64,000 nucleotides of DNA from the NCBI RefSeq assembly GCF_030687295.1, contig NZ_CP117425.1, positions 682,001 to 746,000 on the forward strand, given 5' to 3'. The position numbers and the translations under genes were made by a program. The notes under the pieces were generated by a model, which worked only from the letters and a program-made list of their open reading frames with translations, was not told the DNA's origin and made no database searches. Position 1 is the first letter of the stretch; every line of letters begins with the position of its first letter. Positions 50,825 through 62,410 of this stretch are shown piece by piece. This DNA comes from Pseudomonas beijingensis (GTDB lineage Bacteria > Pseudomonadota > Gammaproteobacteria > Pseudomonadales > Pseudomonadaceae).

Positions 50825-51268
50825 ATGTCGATTGCGAGCGTATTCAACATCGCCGGCAGTGCCATGAGTGCCCAGACCACTCGCCTGAACACCGTCGCCA
50901 GTAACATCGCCAACGCCGAGACCGTTTCGTCGAGCATCGACCAGACCTACCGCGCTCGCCACCCGGTATTCGCCACCATGTTCCAGGGCGGCCAGTCCGG
51001 CGGCAGCGACTCGCTGTTCCAGGACCAGGAAGCGGCCGGGCAGGGCGTACAGGTGCTTGGCGTGGTCGAAGACCAGAGCAACCTTGAAGCACGTTATGAG
51101 CCAAACCATCCGGCCGCGGACGCCAAGGGTTATGTCTACTACCCGAACGTCAACGTCGTCGAAGAAATGGCCGACATGATTTCCGCCAGTCGTTCGTTCC
51201 AGACCAACGCCGAAATGATGAACACCGCCAAAGCCATGATGCAGAAGGTCCTGACCCTCGGTCAGTGA
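50825..51268 (+). CDS. flgC: Flagellar basal-body rod protein FlgC
   Basis: Proximal rod protein of 147 residues. It has the NTVASNIANAETVSSSIDQT rod motif near the N terminus and the C-terminal block YPNVNVVEEMADMISASRSF, which is characteristic of FlgC. Coupled closely to flgB and followed by flgD after 15 bp. Confidence 0.96.
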   Translation: MSIASVFNIAGSAMSAQTTRLNTVASNIANAETVSSSIDQTYRARHPVFATMFQGGQSGGSDSLFQDQEAAGQGVQVLGVVEDQSNLEARYEPNHPAADAKGYVYYPNVNVVEEMADMISASRSFQTNAEMMNTAKAMMQKVLTLGQ

Positions 51269-51283
51269 TAAGGGGCGAGTCAC

Positions 51284-52006
51284 ATGAGCGTTACCAACAC
51301 TACCAGCGGTTTGAGTCTCAACGAGATTCTGGCCAACTCCTCGGTCAAGACCAACACCACCACCGATACCCTGGGTACGGTGACGGGCATGGCGACCGGC
51401 AAGAAGGAGTTGGGCAAGGATGCGTTCCTGCAGTTGCTCGTGACCCAGCTGAAAAACCAGAACCCGCTGGAGCCACAGGATAACGGCGAGTTCGTTGCCC
51501 AGTTGGCGCAGTTCAGCAGCCTGGAAGGCATCACCACCCTCAACCAGACGGTGAGCGGCATTGCCGGCAACTACAACTCGTCCCAGGCCTTGCAGGCCTC
51601 GTCACTGGTGGGTCGCTCGGTCATTGCCCCAGGTGACAAGGCTGTGGTCGATACCTCCAAGAGCCTCAACGGCACGGTGGTGGTGCCGACATCGGTGTCC
51701 TCTGTTGCCGTCAAGATCGTGGACAAGGACGGCAAGACCGTTCGCACCATCGACCTGGGCAGCCAGAAGGCCGGCAACTCCGCCTTCATCTGGGATGGCA
51801 AGAACGACGCGGGCGCGGTCGTTGAATCGGGCACCTACACCTTCGCCGCTTCGACCACCATCGACGGCAAGGCCACGTCGCTGATCACTAACCTGCCGGC
51901 CACGGTCAGCAGCGTGACGATCAGCCAGACGGGCGGTGAGCTGATGCTCAACCTGGCCGGGCTGGGCAGCATTGCCCTGTCCAAAGTACAAACTATTGGT
52001 ATGTAG
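51284..52006 (+). CDS. flgD: Flagellar hook-capping protein FlgD
   Basis: A 240-residue cap on which hook subunits assemble. The N-terminal export and cap region contains KDAFLQLLVTQLKNQNPLEP and FVAQLAQFSSLEGI. The C-terminal half has the tudor-like and FnIII-like domains (IVDKDGKTVRTIDLGSQKAG, FIWDGKNDAGAVVESGTYTF). Third gene of the operon, 28 bp before flgE. Confidence 0.95.
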   Translation: MSVTNTTSGLSLNEILANSSVKTNTTTDTLGTVTGMATGKKELGKDAFLQLLVTQLKNQNPLEPQDNGEFVAQLAQFSSLEGITTLNQTVSGIAGNYNSSQALQASSLVGRSVIAPGDKAVVDTSKSLNGTVVVPTSVSSVAVKIVDKDGKTVRTIDLGSQKAGNSAFIWDGKNDAGAVVESGTYTFAASTTIDGKATSLITNLPATVSSVTISQTGGELMLNLAGLGSIALSKVQTIGM

Positions 52007-52034
52007 AGCCGACTAACCGGCAAAAGGAGTCAAC

Positions 52035-53360
52035 ATGTCTTTTAACATCGGCCTTAGCGGTCTCTATGCAGCCAACAAACAGCTGGACGTGACCGGCAAC
52101 AACATCGCCAACGTGGCGACCACCGGTTTCAAATCGTCCCGCGCGGAATTCGAAGACGTCTATTCGGCTACCAAGCTGGGCTCGGGCAGCAAGACCGTCG
52201 GCAACGGCGTGCGCCTGGCCAACGTTTCCCAGCAGTTCGGCCAGGGTGACGTGAACAACACCGGCAACGTGCTGGACATGGGCATCCAGGGCCAGGGCTT
52301 CTTTGTCCTGAGCAACGACGGCTCCCTGAGCTACACCCGTGCCGGTACCTTCAAGACCGACAAGGAAGGCTTCATCACCAACAGTGATGGCACGGCCCGC
52401 CTGCAAGGCTATGGCGTGGATGCCAACGGCAAGATCCAGAACGGTATCCTGACCGACCTGCGCATCGACACCTCGAACCTGCCGCCGCAAGCCACCAGCC
52501 TGGTTTCGTCGACCATCAACCTGAACTCGACGGCGACGCCGATCACTGTGGCGTTCAATCCGGCCGACACGGCCACGTTCACCAAGCAGTTCACTACTCC
52601 GGTCTATGACACCCAGGGCAACCAGCACTCCATGGACCAGTACATGGTCAAGACTGCCGGCAATACTTGGAACGTCTATACCTTGATTGATGGTCGTAAC
52701 CTCAATGGCAGCGCGCCGGTTGCTCCGAACGCTCCAGTTCCTTCGACGATGACATTCGACTCGAACGGCAGGCTAACCCAAGTCAGCACCCCGGTTCCGC
52801 CGACCGTTCCACCGACTGTTCCGACACCCCCGCCAACCATCAGCAATGATCTGAACCTGGTTGGCTGGGTCCCAGGCACTGTGACCAATGGTACATGGAC
52901 CGCTAATGGCGCGGGCTCGTCGACTATTACGATTTCCATGGCCAACACGACCCAATTCAACGCCGACACCGCCCGCTCGATTCCGGCCCAGAACGGCTAC
53001 GCCACTGGCCAGATCACCAACCTGACCATCGACGGCAGCGGCGTCTTGCTGGCCAACTTCAGCAACAACCAGACCAAGCCGATCGGCCAGCTCGCCCTCG
53101 CCAGCTTTACCAACGAGCAAGGCCTGCAGCCAGTAGGCGGCACCAGCTGGAAGGAAACCTTCGCCTCGGGTATCCCAGGCTACGATGCTCCACAAACCGG
53201 CACCCTCGGTTCGATCGTCTCCAACTCCCTGGAAGAGTCAAACGTCAACCTGACCAACGAACTGGTCGAGCTGATCAAGGCCCAGAGCAACTATCAGGCG
53301 AACGCCAAGACCATCTCCACCCAGAGCACCATCATGCAGACCATTATTCAGATGGCTTGA
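52035..53360 (+). CDS. flgE: Flagellar hook protein FlgE
   Basis: Hook subunit of 441 residues. N-terminal MSFNIGLSGLYAANKQLDVT with GNNIANVATTGFKSSRAEF and the C-terminal NVNLTNELVELIKAQSNYQA helix form the coiled core. The central domain (about 130-370) carries a proline-rich stretch (PVPPTVPPTVPTPPPTIS, residues about 253-270) that looks like an inserted surface loop and likely varies between strains. A terminator follows immediately. Confidence 0.95.
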   Translation: MSFNIGLSGLYAANKQLDVTGNNIANVATTGFKSSRAEFEDVYSATKLGSGSKTVGNGVRLANVSQQFGQGDVNNTGNVLDMGIQGQGFFVLSNDGSLSYTRAGTFKTDKEGFITNSDGTARLQGYGVDANGKIQNGILTDLRIDTSNLPPQATSLVSSTINLNSTATPITVAFNPADTATFTKQFTTPVYDTQGNQHSMDQYMVKTAGNTWNVYTLIDGRNLNGSAPVAPNAPVPSTMTFDSNGRLTQVSTPVPPTVPPTVPTPPPTISNDLNLVGWVPGTVTNGTWTANGAGSSTITISMANTTQFNADTARSIPAQNGYATGQITNLTIDGSGVLLANFSNNQTKPIGQLALASFTNEQGLQPVGGTSWKETFASGIPGYDAPQTGTLGSIVSNSLEESNVNLTNELVELIKAQSNYQANAKTISTQSTIMQTIIQMA

Positions 53361-53391
53361 TATCGATGGTTGCTTAAAGGCTGCACAAGGA

Positions 53392-53416
53392 GCCCCTCGC
53401 AAGAGGGGCTTTTTTG
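53392..53416 (+). terminator. Terminator after flgE
   Basis: AGCCCCTC GCAA GAGGGGCT TTTTT, a perfect 8-bp stem with tetraloop and T-run, 32 bp after the flgE stop. Confidence 0.95.
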
Positions 53417-53450
53417 TAGGCGGCTATTTTTGTGGTGCCTGGACTGGCCT

Positions 53451-53516
53451 CATCGCGAGCAAGCTCGCTCCCACATTGGAATGCGTCCAATTGTGGGAGC
53501 GAGCTTGCTCGCGACG
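53451..53516. repeat. REP pair between flgE and nrdA
   Basis: CATCGCGAGCAAGCTCGCTC and the inverted TGTGGGAGCGAGCTTGCTCG copy, with an internal TTGGA-N-TCCAA arm making a long cruciform-like palindrome. Confidence 0.88.
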
Positions 53517-53553
53517 AGGCCGTCATAGGCGCCGACTGTTCTCCAGGCAAAAG

Positions 53554-53594
53554 AAAACCCCCGATAAACCAGCGGTCTATCGGGGGTTTCTTTT
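53554..53594 (-). terminator. Terminator of nrdA
   Basis: AAACCCCCGATA and TATCGGGGGTTT form a 12-bp stem; on the minus strand it is followed by TTTTCTTTTG. It lies 33 bp past the nrdA stop and closes the transcript without nrdB. Confidence 0.9.
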
Positions 53595-53626
53595 AGCAGG
53601 CGCCTTGCAACGCCCACTCGCTCAGC

Positions 53627-56518
<2,892 letters not shown>

Positions 56519-56840
56519 GGGTGTCTCCACGTTCTCTATGTTTGTTTGGGCACCATCACGGTGCCCACCGTTCCGTCCTGAAGCACTACAACCGACTGGC
56601 GCCGGGCATAACAACTTCGGGACAGTAGGAAGCAGGCGTTTAAAGCCGCTTCCATCCGAAGTTCTCAGGTTGCGAGCAGGGCTCGAAACCGGGTTGTCGG
56701 GGTGGCAGCAATTGACTGCAACACCCGTACCGTTTCGGTCGTTTTCGACCTTGAAACAGTTGCCATCCGCAGGGGCGGTCTGGGCTTGGGGAAATGCGGT
56801 GTTTCAGTTGGACAGAAGCATGAAAAGCGCTTGAATTTTC

Positions 56841-56888
56841 TGCCCAACTTGTGTTGGGTTTTTGGCCTGAAACCCTACATGTAGGGTT
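56841..56888 (-). promoter_or_regulatory. Two candidate NrdR boxes upstream of nrdA
   Basis: CCCAACTTGTGTTGGG (56843-56858) and AACCCTACATGTAGGGTT (56871-56888) are near-perfect palindromes about 29 bp apart, 325-370 bp before the nrdA start. Size, AT centre and pairing fit NrdR repressor boxes, which come in pairs in front of nrd operons. Inference from shape; consensus match is only partial. Confidence 0.5.
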
Positions 56889-56944
56889 TTTTACGCGGCG
56901 GGCTACAAGATAATGCGTTTTCGGGGGGTATGCAACGTACTACC

Positions 56945-56953
56945 TGTGGATAA
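56945..56953 (-). promoter_or_regulatory. DnaA box in the nrdA upstream region
   Basis: TGTGGATAA on the plus strand is the perfect 9-mer TTATCCACA on the minus strand. DnaA regulates nrdAB in E. coli, so a role in coupling to replication is plausible. A single site by eye. The rest of 56519-57382 (864 bp) holds the nrdA regulatory region and a REP pair and no supported gene. Confidence 0.5.
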
Positions 56954-57220
56954 GCCTGTGCGTAATTTGTGTGCGAAACGTGGAACTGCTCTGTAGGCCG
57001 CGACCTAGCTGGAGTGGACCTTTTTTCATCGGTTTCGATGACCTGAAAACAGCCCTGCAGTTTTTGCGGGCGCGGACATTACCACACAAAACCCACCCGA
57101 CCGAAACGCATTTGTCCGCTTGTTTTCTGTGCAGGCGACGTTTATACAATCGGCCCATGCATGGGTGCGTTTATCCTCCTTTAACATGACAAAAAGATGG
57201 GGGCTGCACAGGACCCAACC

Positions 57221-57310
57221 TGTGGAAGCGAGCTTGCTCGCGATGGCGGCGGACCAGCAGCATGGAGGCTGGCTGACACACTGCCATCGCGAGCAAGCTC
57301 GCTCCCACAG
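57221..57310. repeat. REP pair upstream of the RstA-type regulator gene
   Basis: TGTGGAAGCGAGCTTGCTCG (one mismatch to the core) and the inverted TCGCGAGCAAGCTCGCTCCC copy, about 40 bp apart. Confidence 0.87.
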
Positions 57311-57382
57311 GGTTCGTGCCTTGTCAGTGATATTGGCAACACGCCCCTCCTTATTTAGCTAAATCAGCCAAAAGGTCCCCCA

Positions 57383-58105
57383 GTGGAACAAGAAGCCTGG
57401 CAGGTATTGATCGTCGAGGATGACCAGCGGCTGGCCGAGCTGACCCGGGAATACCTCGAAAGCAACGGGTTGCGTGTCGCCATCGAAGGTGACGGTGCGG
57501 TGGCGGCGGCGCGGATCATTGCCGAGCAGCCGGACCTGGTGGTCCTCGACCTGATGCTTCCCGGCGAAGACGGCCTGAGCATCTGCCGCAAGGTGCGCGA
57601 GCACTATGATGGGCCGATCCTGATGCTCACCGCCCGCACCGACGACACCGATCAGATCCAGGGCCTGGACCTGGGCGCCGATGACTACGTCTGCAAACCG
57701 GTTCGCCCGCGTTTGCTATTGGCGCGCATCCAGGCCCTGTTGCGCCGCAGCGAGCCAGAACCGAGCGCGGCGCAAAAGCAGCGGCGCCTGCAATTCGGCC
57801 CTCTGGTGGTCGACGATGCGCTGCGCGAAGCCTGGTTGCAGGGCAACAGCATCGAGCTGACCAGCGCCGAATTCGACCTGCTGTGGCTGCTGGTGTCCAA
57901 TGCCGGGCGCATTCTGTCCCGGGAAGAAATCTTCACCGCCCTGCGCGGCATTGGTTATGACGGCCAGGACCGTTCCATCGATGTGCGCATTTCGCGCATC
58001 CGCCCCAAGATCGGCGACGACCCGGACCATCCACGGCTGATCAAGACCATCCGCAGCAAAGGCTACCTGTTCGTTCCTGAAGCTTGCGTAGACCTGGCGC
58101 CGTGA
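57383..58105 (+). CDS. rstA: OmpR-family response regulator (RstA-like)
   Basis: A 240-residue regulator. The receiver domain (VLIVEDDQRLAELTREYLES, phospho-Asp in LVVLDLMLPGEDGL, Lys in DDYVCKPVRPR) is joined to a winged-helix OmpR domain (about 135-235; IELTSAEFDLLWLLVSNAGR, IDVRISRIRPKIGDDPDHPR, TIRSKGYLF). GTG start at 57383. The stop overlaps the kinase start by the GTGA tetranucleotide. The same two-component pair neighbours nrdA in P. aeruginosa (PA1157-PA1158). The signal is unknown. Confidence 0.9.
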   Translation: MEQEAWQVLIVEDDQRLAELTREYLESNGLRVAIEGDGAVAAARIIAEQPDLVVLDLMLPGEDGLSICRKVREHYDGPILMLTARTDDTDQIQGLDLGADDYVCKPVRPRLLLARIQALLRRSEPEPSAAQKQRRLQFGPLVVDDALREAWLQGNSIELTSAEFDLLWLLVSNAGRILSREEIFTALRGIGYDGQDRSIDVRISRIRPKIGDDPDHPRLIKTIRSKGYLFVPEACVDLAP

Positions 58106-59712
58106 ATTCGATCTTCCTGCGGATTTATGGCGGCATGTGCGCGGCGTTGGTGCTGGTGGCGGTCCTCGGCGTGCTGGCCCTGCACCTGCTCAACCAGACC
58201 CGCGGCGAGCAATACCGCGAGCGCCTGGCCCACGGCACGTTTTCGTTGATGGCCGATAACCTGCGGCCGATGAACGACACTGAGCGCCGCCGGGCGCTGC
58301 TGGTGTGGGAGCGCCTGCTGGGGATTCCCTTGGCCCTGCAGACTTTTCCCCAGACCGACCTCGACCTTGGCCAGCGTACCCGTGTACTGCGCGGCCAGGC
58401 GTTGGTGGAGCAGACCGGGCCGCACGCGGCAAAAGTCTATCGGCTGGTCAATGATGCCGAGCAATTGATGTTGGTCGGGGAAGTCCAGCAGATCAGCGAG
58501 CAACTGGCCCGGGCGACCATTTACCTGTTGGCCGACGAACTGGTGCGTTACCCCGTGGCCGAGCAACCCAAGCGGCTGGCGCAATTGGCGCAGGAAAAAG
58601 GCTTTGGTTTCGACCTGCGACTCATGACCGCCGAGCAGGCCGACATGGACGAAGACCAGCGCCGTCGTGTGTCCGAGGGCGATACGGTGATGGCGCTGGG
58701 CAAGGGCGGCGACTCCATCCGGGTCTTCGCTGGCATGGTCGGCACACCGTGGGTGCTGGAGATCGGCCCGTTGTACCAGATGAACCCTTATCCGCCGCAA
58801 TGGCTGGTGCTGATCGCGGCCCTGGGGTTGAGCCTGATCGGGTTGATCGTCTACCTGTTGGTGCGTCAGTTGGAGCGGCGCTTGCGTGGCCTGGAGTCGG
58901 CCGCCACCCAGATCGCCCAGGGCAGCCTGGAAACCCGCGTGCCGGCCCGCGGCGCCGACTCGGTCGGGCGGTTGGCCGCGGCGTTCAACGGCATGGCCGA
59001 GCACCTGCAGCAGTTGTTGGCGATCCAGCGCGAGCTGGTGCGGGCGGTGTCCCACGAATTGCGCACCCCGGTGGCGCGCCTGCGTTTTGGCCTGGAAATG
59101 CTCGGCAGCGCCACCACGCCCCAGGCCCGGGACAAATACCTGGCGGGCATGGACCACGACATCGAAGATCTGGATCGGCTGGTGGACGAAATGCTCACCT
59201 ACGCGCGGCTGGAACAGGGTTCGCCGGCCTTGAGCTTCCAGCGGGTGGACCTGGATGCGCTGGTCAATCAAGTGATCGATGAGCTGGGGCCGTTGCGGGC
59301 CGGGATCACGGTCGAGCGCGGTCTATGCCTGTCGGCCGCCGATTGCGATGGTGCCTGGGTCGAGGCTGAGCCACGCTTTTTGCATCGCGCCCTGCAGAAC
59401 CTGGTGAGCAATGCCATGCGCCACGCCCATTCCAAGGTCACGGTCAGTTATCAGGTGGGCCAGTTGCGCTGCCGGGTGGACGTGGAAGATGACGGGCCCG
59501 GCGTGCCGGAAGCGGCGTGGGAGCGGATTTTCAAACCCTTCCTGCGCCTGGATGACAGCCGCGCCCGCGCTTCGGGTGGCCATGGGCTGGGGCTGTCGAT
59601 CGTGCGGCGGATCATCCACTGGCATGATGGTCGGGCGCTGATCGGCAAGAGCAAGAGTTTGGGTGGGGCGTGCTTCAGCTTGAGTTGGCCGAGGCATCAG
59701 GACCGGTCTTGA
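58102..59712 (+). CDS. rstB: Sensor histidine kinase (RstB-like)
   Basis: A 536-residue inner-membrane kinase. The first helix is LRIYGGMCAALVLVAVLGVL; a periplasmic sensor region of about 210 residues follows, then the second helix WLVLIAALGLSLIGLIVYLL, a HAMP domain, and the dimerisation region VRAVSHELRTPVARLRFGLE with the phospho-His. The ATPase has LQNLVSNAMRHAHSKV, DDGPGVPEAAWERIF and SGGHGLGLSIVRRI. GTG start at 58102 within the overlapping GTGA. Partner of the preceding regulator. Confidence 0.9.
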   Translation: MNSIFLRIYGGMCAALVLVAVLGVLALHLLNQTRGEQYRERLAHGTFSLMADNLRPMNDTERRRALLVWERLLGIPLALQTFPQTDLDLGQRTRVLRGQALVEQTGPHAAKVYRLVNDAEQLMLVGEVQQISEQLARATIYLLADELVRYPVAEQPKRLAQLAQEKGFGFDLRLMTAEQADMDEDQRRRVSEGDTVMALGKGGDSIRVFAGMVGTPWVLEIGPLYQMNPYPPQWLVLIAALGLSLIGLIVYLLVRQLERRLRGLESAATQIAQGSLETRVPARGADSVGRLAAAFNGMAEHLQQLLAIQRELVRAVSHELRTPVARLRFGLEMLGSATTPQARDKYLAGMDHDIEDLDRLVDEMLTYARLEQGSPALSFQRVDLDALVNQVIDELGPLRAGITVERGLCLSAADCDGAWVEAEPRFLHRALQNLVSNAMRHAHSKVTVSYQVGQLRCRVDVEDDGPGVPEAAWERIFKPFLRLDDSRARASGGHGLGLSIVRRIIHWHDGRALIGKSKSLGGACFSLSWPRHQDRS

Positions 59713-59735
59713 TAGGTGGGGTGCCTGATCGACCG

Positions 59736-59820
59736 CCATCGCGGGCAAGCCTTGCTCCCACAGCAAACCACACTTAAATGAGGGAGCGCTGACTTGTGGG
59801 AGCAAGGCTTGCCCGCGATG
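59736..59820. repeat. REP pair between rstB and the PPTase gene
   Basis: CATCGCGGGCAAGCCTTGCTCCCACA and its inverted copy. This is the variant core with GCGGGCAAGCCTTGC, a third REP subtype in the window. Confidence 0.85.
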
Positions 59821-59844
59821 AGGCCCTGAAAAGCAGCACACCTC

Positions 59845-60579
59845 TCAGGCCTTGATTCCTACCAAACTCAACAACTGCCCATCCTTCACCCCAAACTGCG
59901 CCTGCAGCTCACTGCCATGGCGCCACTCGGCCGACAGGTCCGTCAGCAGGCGCAGCCGCACCTGCCCGTCGCGTGTCCAGTCCAGCACCTCGGCATGCTC
60001 GAAATAAAAACGCTGCCTGACGATGGGATACAGCGCCTTGAACAAGCTTTCCTTCACTGAAAAGGTCAGGGTCACCAGCAAGGCCTGGTCATCGCGCGTG
60101 AGCCGGGTCATGCGCTGCAACTCTGGCGAGGTGAGGATTTCACCGGCCAGGCGCTCGGCGCGTTCGGGATCGAGCAGGTTTTCCACGTCCATGCCCAAGC
60201 CTTGCCAGTGGTCTTTTTTCGCCACGATGGCTGCTGCCCGGCCCGTGCTGTGGGTGATTGAGCCGCTGATATGAGCCGGCCACACCGGGGCGCGGTCTTC
60301 GCCGATGGCCGGCACGCAGGCCAGGCCATCGAGGCGCTGCAACGCCGCCCGGGCGCAGATTCGCCCGGCCAGGAATTCTGCCTGACGCTTGGCCACCGAA
60401 CGCTGGATGCTCGCCGGTGGCTCGATGGCGCTGTTGGGGAAGTCGGTGCCCACCAGCAGCAACGGGTCGAAGCGGGTGCTCAGCAGCACCGTATCGGGCA
60501 GGGCGTCGGGCAATAGCCAGTGCTCATCCAAGGACGAGCAACAGGCGGGCAGGGTGGGGAGTGTCTTCATGCCGGGCAT
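59845..60579 (-). CDS. pcpS: 4'-phosphopantetheinyl transferase (EntD/PcpS type)
   Basis: A 244-residue enzyme that transfers the phosphopantetheine arm of CoA to carrier proteins of fatty-acid, siderophore and polyketide/peptide synthases. In Pseudomonas a single PcpS serves both primary and secondary metabolism. The Mg/CoA motifs are GLGMDVENLLDPERAERLA and TFSVKESLFKALYPIV, with RQAEFLAGRICARAAL upstream. Start: ATG 60579 (MPGMKTLP) or ATG 60570 (MKTLP); neither has a strong ribosome site. A longer frame to 60813 runs through a REP element and is rejected. Confidence 0.9.
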   Translation of the reverse strand: MPGMKTLPTLPACCSSLDEHWLLPDALPDTVLLSTRFDPLLLVGTDFPNSAIEPPASIQRSVAKRQAEFLAGRICARAALQRLDGLACVPAIGEDRAPVWPAHISGSITHSTGRAAAIVAKKDHWQGLGMDVENLLDPERAERLAGEILTSPELQRMTRLTRDDQALLVTLTFSVKESLFKALYPIVRQRFYFEHAEVLDWTRDGQVRLRLLTDLSAEWRHGSELQAQFGVKDGQLLSLVGIKA

Positions 60580-60644
60580 TTTGCCGGGTTGGTGGGAGGC
60601 TGGGTAGTGGGACAAGTCTTGTGAATAGAAGCGCGGTTGGCTTT

Positions 60645-60765
60645 TGTGGCGAGGGAGCTTGCTGTGGGAGCAAGGCTTGCCCGCGATGAAGGCGATGCGG
60701 TCTTCCAGAAATCGAGTCGCCTGGGTCGCGAGCAAGCTTTGCTCCCACAATCCCCTCGCCACAGG
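60645..60765. repeat. Composite REP: one subtype nested inside another
   Basis: TGTGGCGAGGGAGCTTG at 60645 is interrupted by a complete pair (TGTGGGAGCAAGGCTTGCCC at 60663; GCGAGCAAGCTTTGCTCCCA ending 60748). The outer subtype resumes with CCCCTCGCCACAGG. This looks like insertion of one REP doublet into another. Confidence 0.75.
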
Positions 60766-60773
60766 GGGATGTA

Positions 60774-61562
60774 TTAGAAAATATTTTTGAAGAACTTCTG
60801 CATATCCGCCCACGACTTCTCATCGGCTTCCTTGTTGTAGCCGATGTCCGGCCCGCCATGTTCGCCGTGGCTCAAACGGTCGGCGTCGGGGTTGCTGAAG
60901 CCGTGCTTGGCACCTTCCAGGCTGACGAATTTATAGTCGGCCCCGGCCTTGTCCATCTCGCTCTTGAACGCGGTGACGTTGTCCGGGGTAACCATGCTGT
61001 CCAGGGCGCCATGCTCGACCAGCACCTTGGCCTTGACGCTGCCCGGCGTGGCCGGGGTGTTGGTTACCAGCGCACCGTGGAAGCTCACCACGCCGGCCAG
61101 CGGCACCCCCTGGCGCGCGGCATCAAGCACCACCTTGCCGCCGAAGCAGTAGCCGATGGCGGCGAGTTTGTCCGGATCGGTCTGGGGCTGTTTCTTCAGC
61201 AGGTCGAGGCCGGCCTGGAAGCGGGCACTGGCCGCCTTGCCGTCCTTGAGCGCTGCCTGCATGAAGGCCATGGCGTCCTTGGGGTGCTCGGTGTTCTTGC
61301 CGTCGCCGTACATGTCGATGGCCAGGGCGCTGTAGCCCAGGCCCGCCAGGTCACGGGCGCGGCGCTTGGCGTAATCGTTCAGCCCCCACCATTCGTGAAC
61401 CACCACCACGCCCGGACGCGGGCCTTTGACGGCGTCGTCATAAGCGTAATAGCCGATCAGCTGGGTGCCGTCGGCACTGGTGTAGGGGATCTCCTGGGTC
61501 TGGACGGCGGCGTGGCTCACACCGCTCATGGCCAGAAGTACAACAGCAAGCAGCCTGCGCAT
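60774..61562 (-). CDS. Dienelactone hydrolase family protein, secreted
   Basis: An alpha/beta hydrolase of 262 residues with a signal peptide (MRRLLAVVLLAMSGVSHA). The DLH triad is visible: nucleophile Cys in AAIGYCFGGKVV, Asp in EHGALDSMV and His in LEGAKHGFSNP; VVVVHEWWGLNDYAKRRARD is the conserved oxyanion region. The start at 61562 has AAGGAG 9 bp upstream; the frame is open ten codons further up but without support. Substrate unknown; periplasmic location inferred. Divergent from oprH across a 144-bp region. Confidence 0.9.
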   Translation of the reverse strand: MRRLLAVVLLAMSGVSHAAVQTQEIPYTSADGTQLIGYYAYDDAVKGPRPGVVVVHEWWGLNDYAKRRARDLAGLGYSALAIDMYGDGKNTEHPKDAMAFMQAALKDGKAASARFQAGLDLLKKQPQTDPDKLAAIGYCFGGKVVLDAARQGVPLAGVVSFHGALVTNTPATPGSVKAKVLVEHGALDSMVTPDNVTAFKSEMDKAGADYKFVSLEGAKHGFSNPDADRLSHGEHGGPDIGYNKEADEKSWADMQKFFKNIF

Positions 61563-61617
61563 GACCGATCTCCTTATAAAAGTGGTCCGCACAGATTAGC
61601 CGATTCATTCAGCGCAG

Positions 61618-61644
61618 GTTCAGAGAACGTTCAAGGGGGGTTCA
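61618..61644 (+). promoter_or_regulatory. PhoP box upstream of oprH
   Basis: Three GTTCA repeats at 61618, 61629 and 61640, exactly 11 bp apart. PhoP recognises direct hexamer repeats of the (T/G)GTTTA or GTTCAG kind at 11-bp period, and oprH-phoPQ is autoregulated by PhoP at low Mg2+. Two copies would suffice; the third extends the array. They lie 63-89 bp before the oprH start. Confidence 0.8.
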
Positions 61645-61706
61645 GGGACCGCTGGTTAAGGTGACGGCGACTTCACGAAACATCCACGCAGCAAAGGAAC
61701 TTGACC

Positions 61707-62306
61707 ATGACTGCTATGAAAAAACTGCTGTTGGCTTTCACCGTGCTGGGCGCCAGTGCCATGGCTCACGCCGATGACAACTTCGCCAGCCTGACCCTCG
61801 GCCAGACCAGCGACAAGGTGAAGAAATCCAACGCCTTGGACAGCGCCCTGAGCAACCCGAACGCCGACGGCATCATCGGCAAGGACACCACCTATGGCCT
61901 GCGCCTGGGCAAGCAGAACGACCAGGGCCGCTACTACGCCACCTACGACAACGTCTCGGGCAGCCACAACGGCATCAAGTTGCGCCAGGAAAACCTGCTG
62001 GGCAGCTACGATGTGTTCTATCCGGTCACCAGCAGCACCAAACTGTTCGGTGGCGGCACGGTGGGCCTGACCAAGCTGACCCAGGATTCGCCCGGCTTCA
62101 GTCGCGACAGCGACATTGGTTACGCAGTGGGCTTGCAGGGCGGCGTGCTGCAACAAATTTCGCAAAACACCTCGGTTGAACTGGGTTACCGTTACCTGCG
62201 CAGCAACGCCAGCACCGAGATGAGCCCGCACGGTGGCGACAAGGTCGGCTCGCTGGACCTGACCAGCAGCGCCCAGACCTACCTGTCCGCCAACTACACG
62301 TTCTAA
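61707..62306 (+). CDS. oprH: Outer-membrane protein OprH
   Basis: A 199-residue eight-stranded beta barrel that binds lipopolysaccharide and stabilises the outer membrane when Mg2+ is scarce, contributing to polymyxin and aminoglycoside resistance. Signal peptide MKKLLLAFTVLGASAMAHA; barrel strands such as GLRLGKQNDQGRYYATYDNV, YAVGLQGGVLQQISQNTSVE and GYRYLRSNASTEMSPHGGDK match OprH closely; the last residue is Phe. ATG 61707 is preferred, with AAAGGAAC 7 bp upstream. First gene of oprH-phoP-phoQ. Confidence 0.94.
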   Translation: MTAMKKLLLAFTVLGASAMAHADDNFASLTLGQTSDKVKKSNALDSALSNPNADGIIGKDTTYGLRLGKQNDQGRYYATYDNVSGSHNGIKLRQENLLGSYDVFYPVTSSTKLFGGGTVGLTKLTQDSPGFSRDSDIGYAVGLQGGVLQQISQNTSVELGYRYLRSNASTEMSPHGGDKVGSLDLTSSAQTYLSANYTF

Positions 62307-62328
62307 GCGGGCGAGGGTGAGGAGATCA

Positions 62329-62354
62329 GCCGGATCGGTCGAAGACGATCCGGC
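62329..62354 (+). terminator. Hairpin between oprH and phoP (possible attenuator)
   Basis: GCCGGATCG and CGATCCGGC form a perfect 9-bp stem with an 8-base loop, followed by GTCTTTCG, a poor T-tract. It could partly terminate or protect oprH mRNA and so set oprH above phoPQ (inference). Confidence 0.55.
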
Positions 62355-62410
62355 GTCTTTCGTTGAGGTGCGCCGCGCGCGATTGTTTGATTTGCCTGGG
62401 GAGAGGCTCC

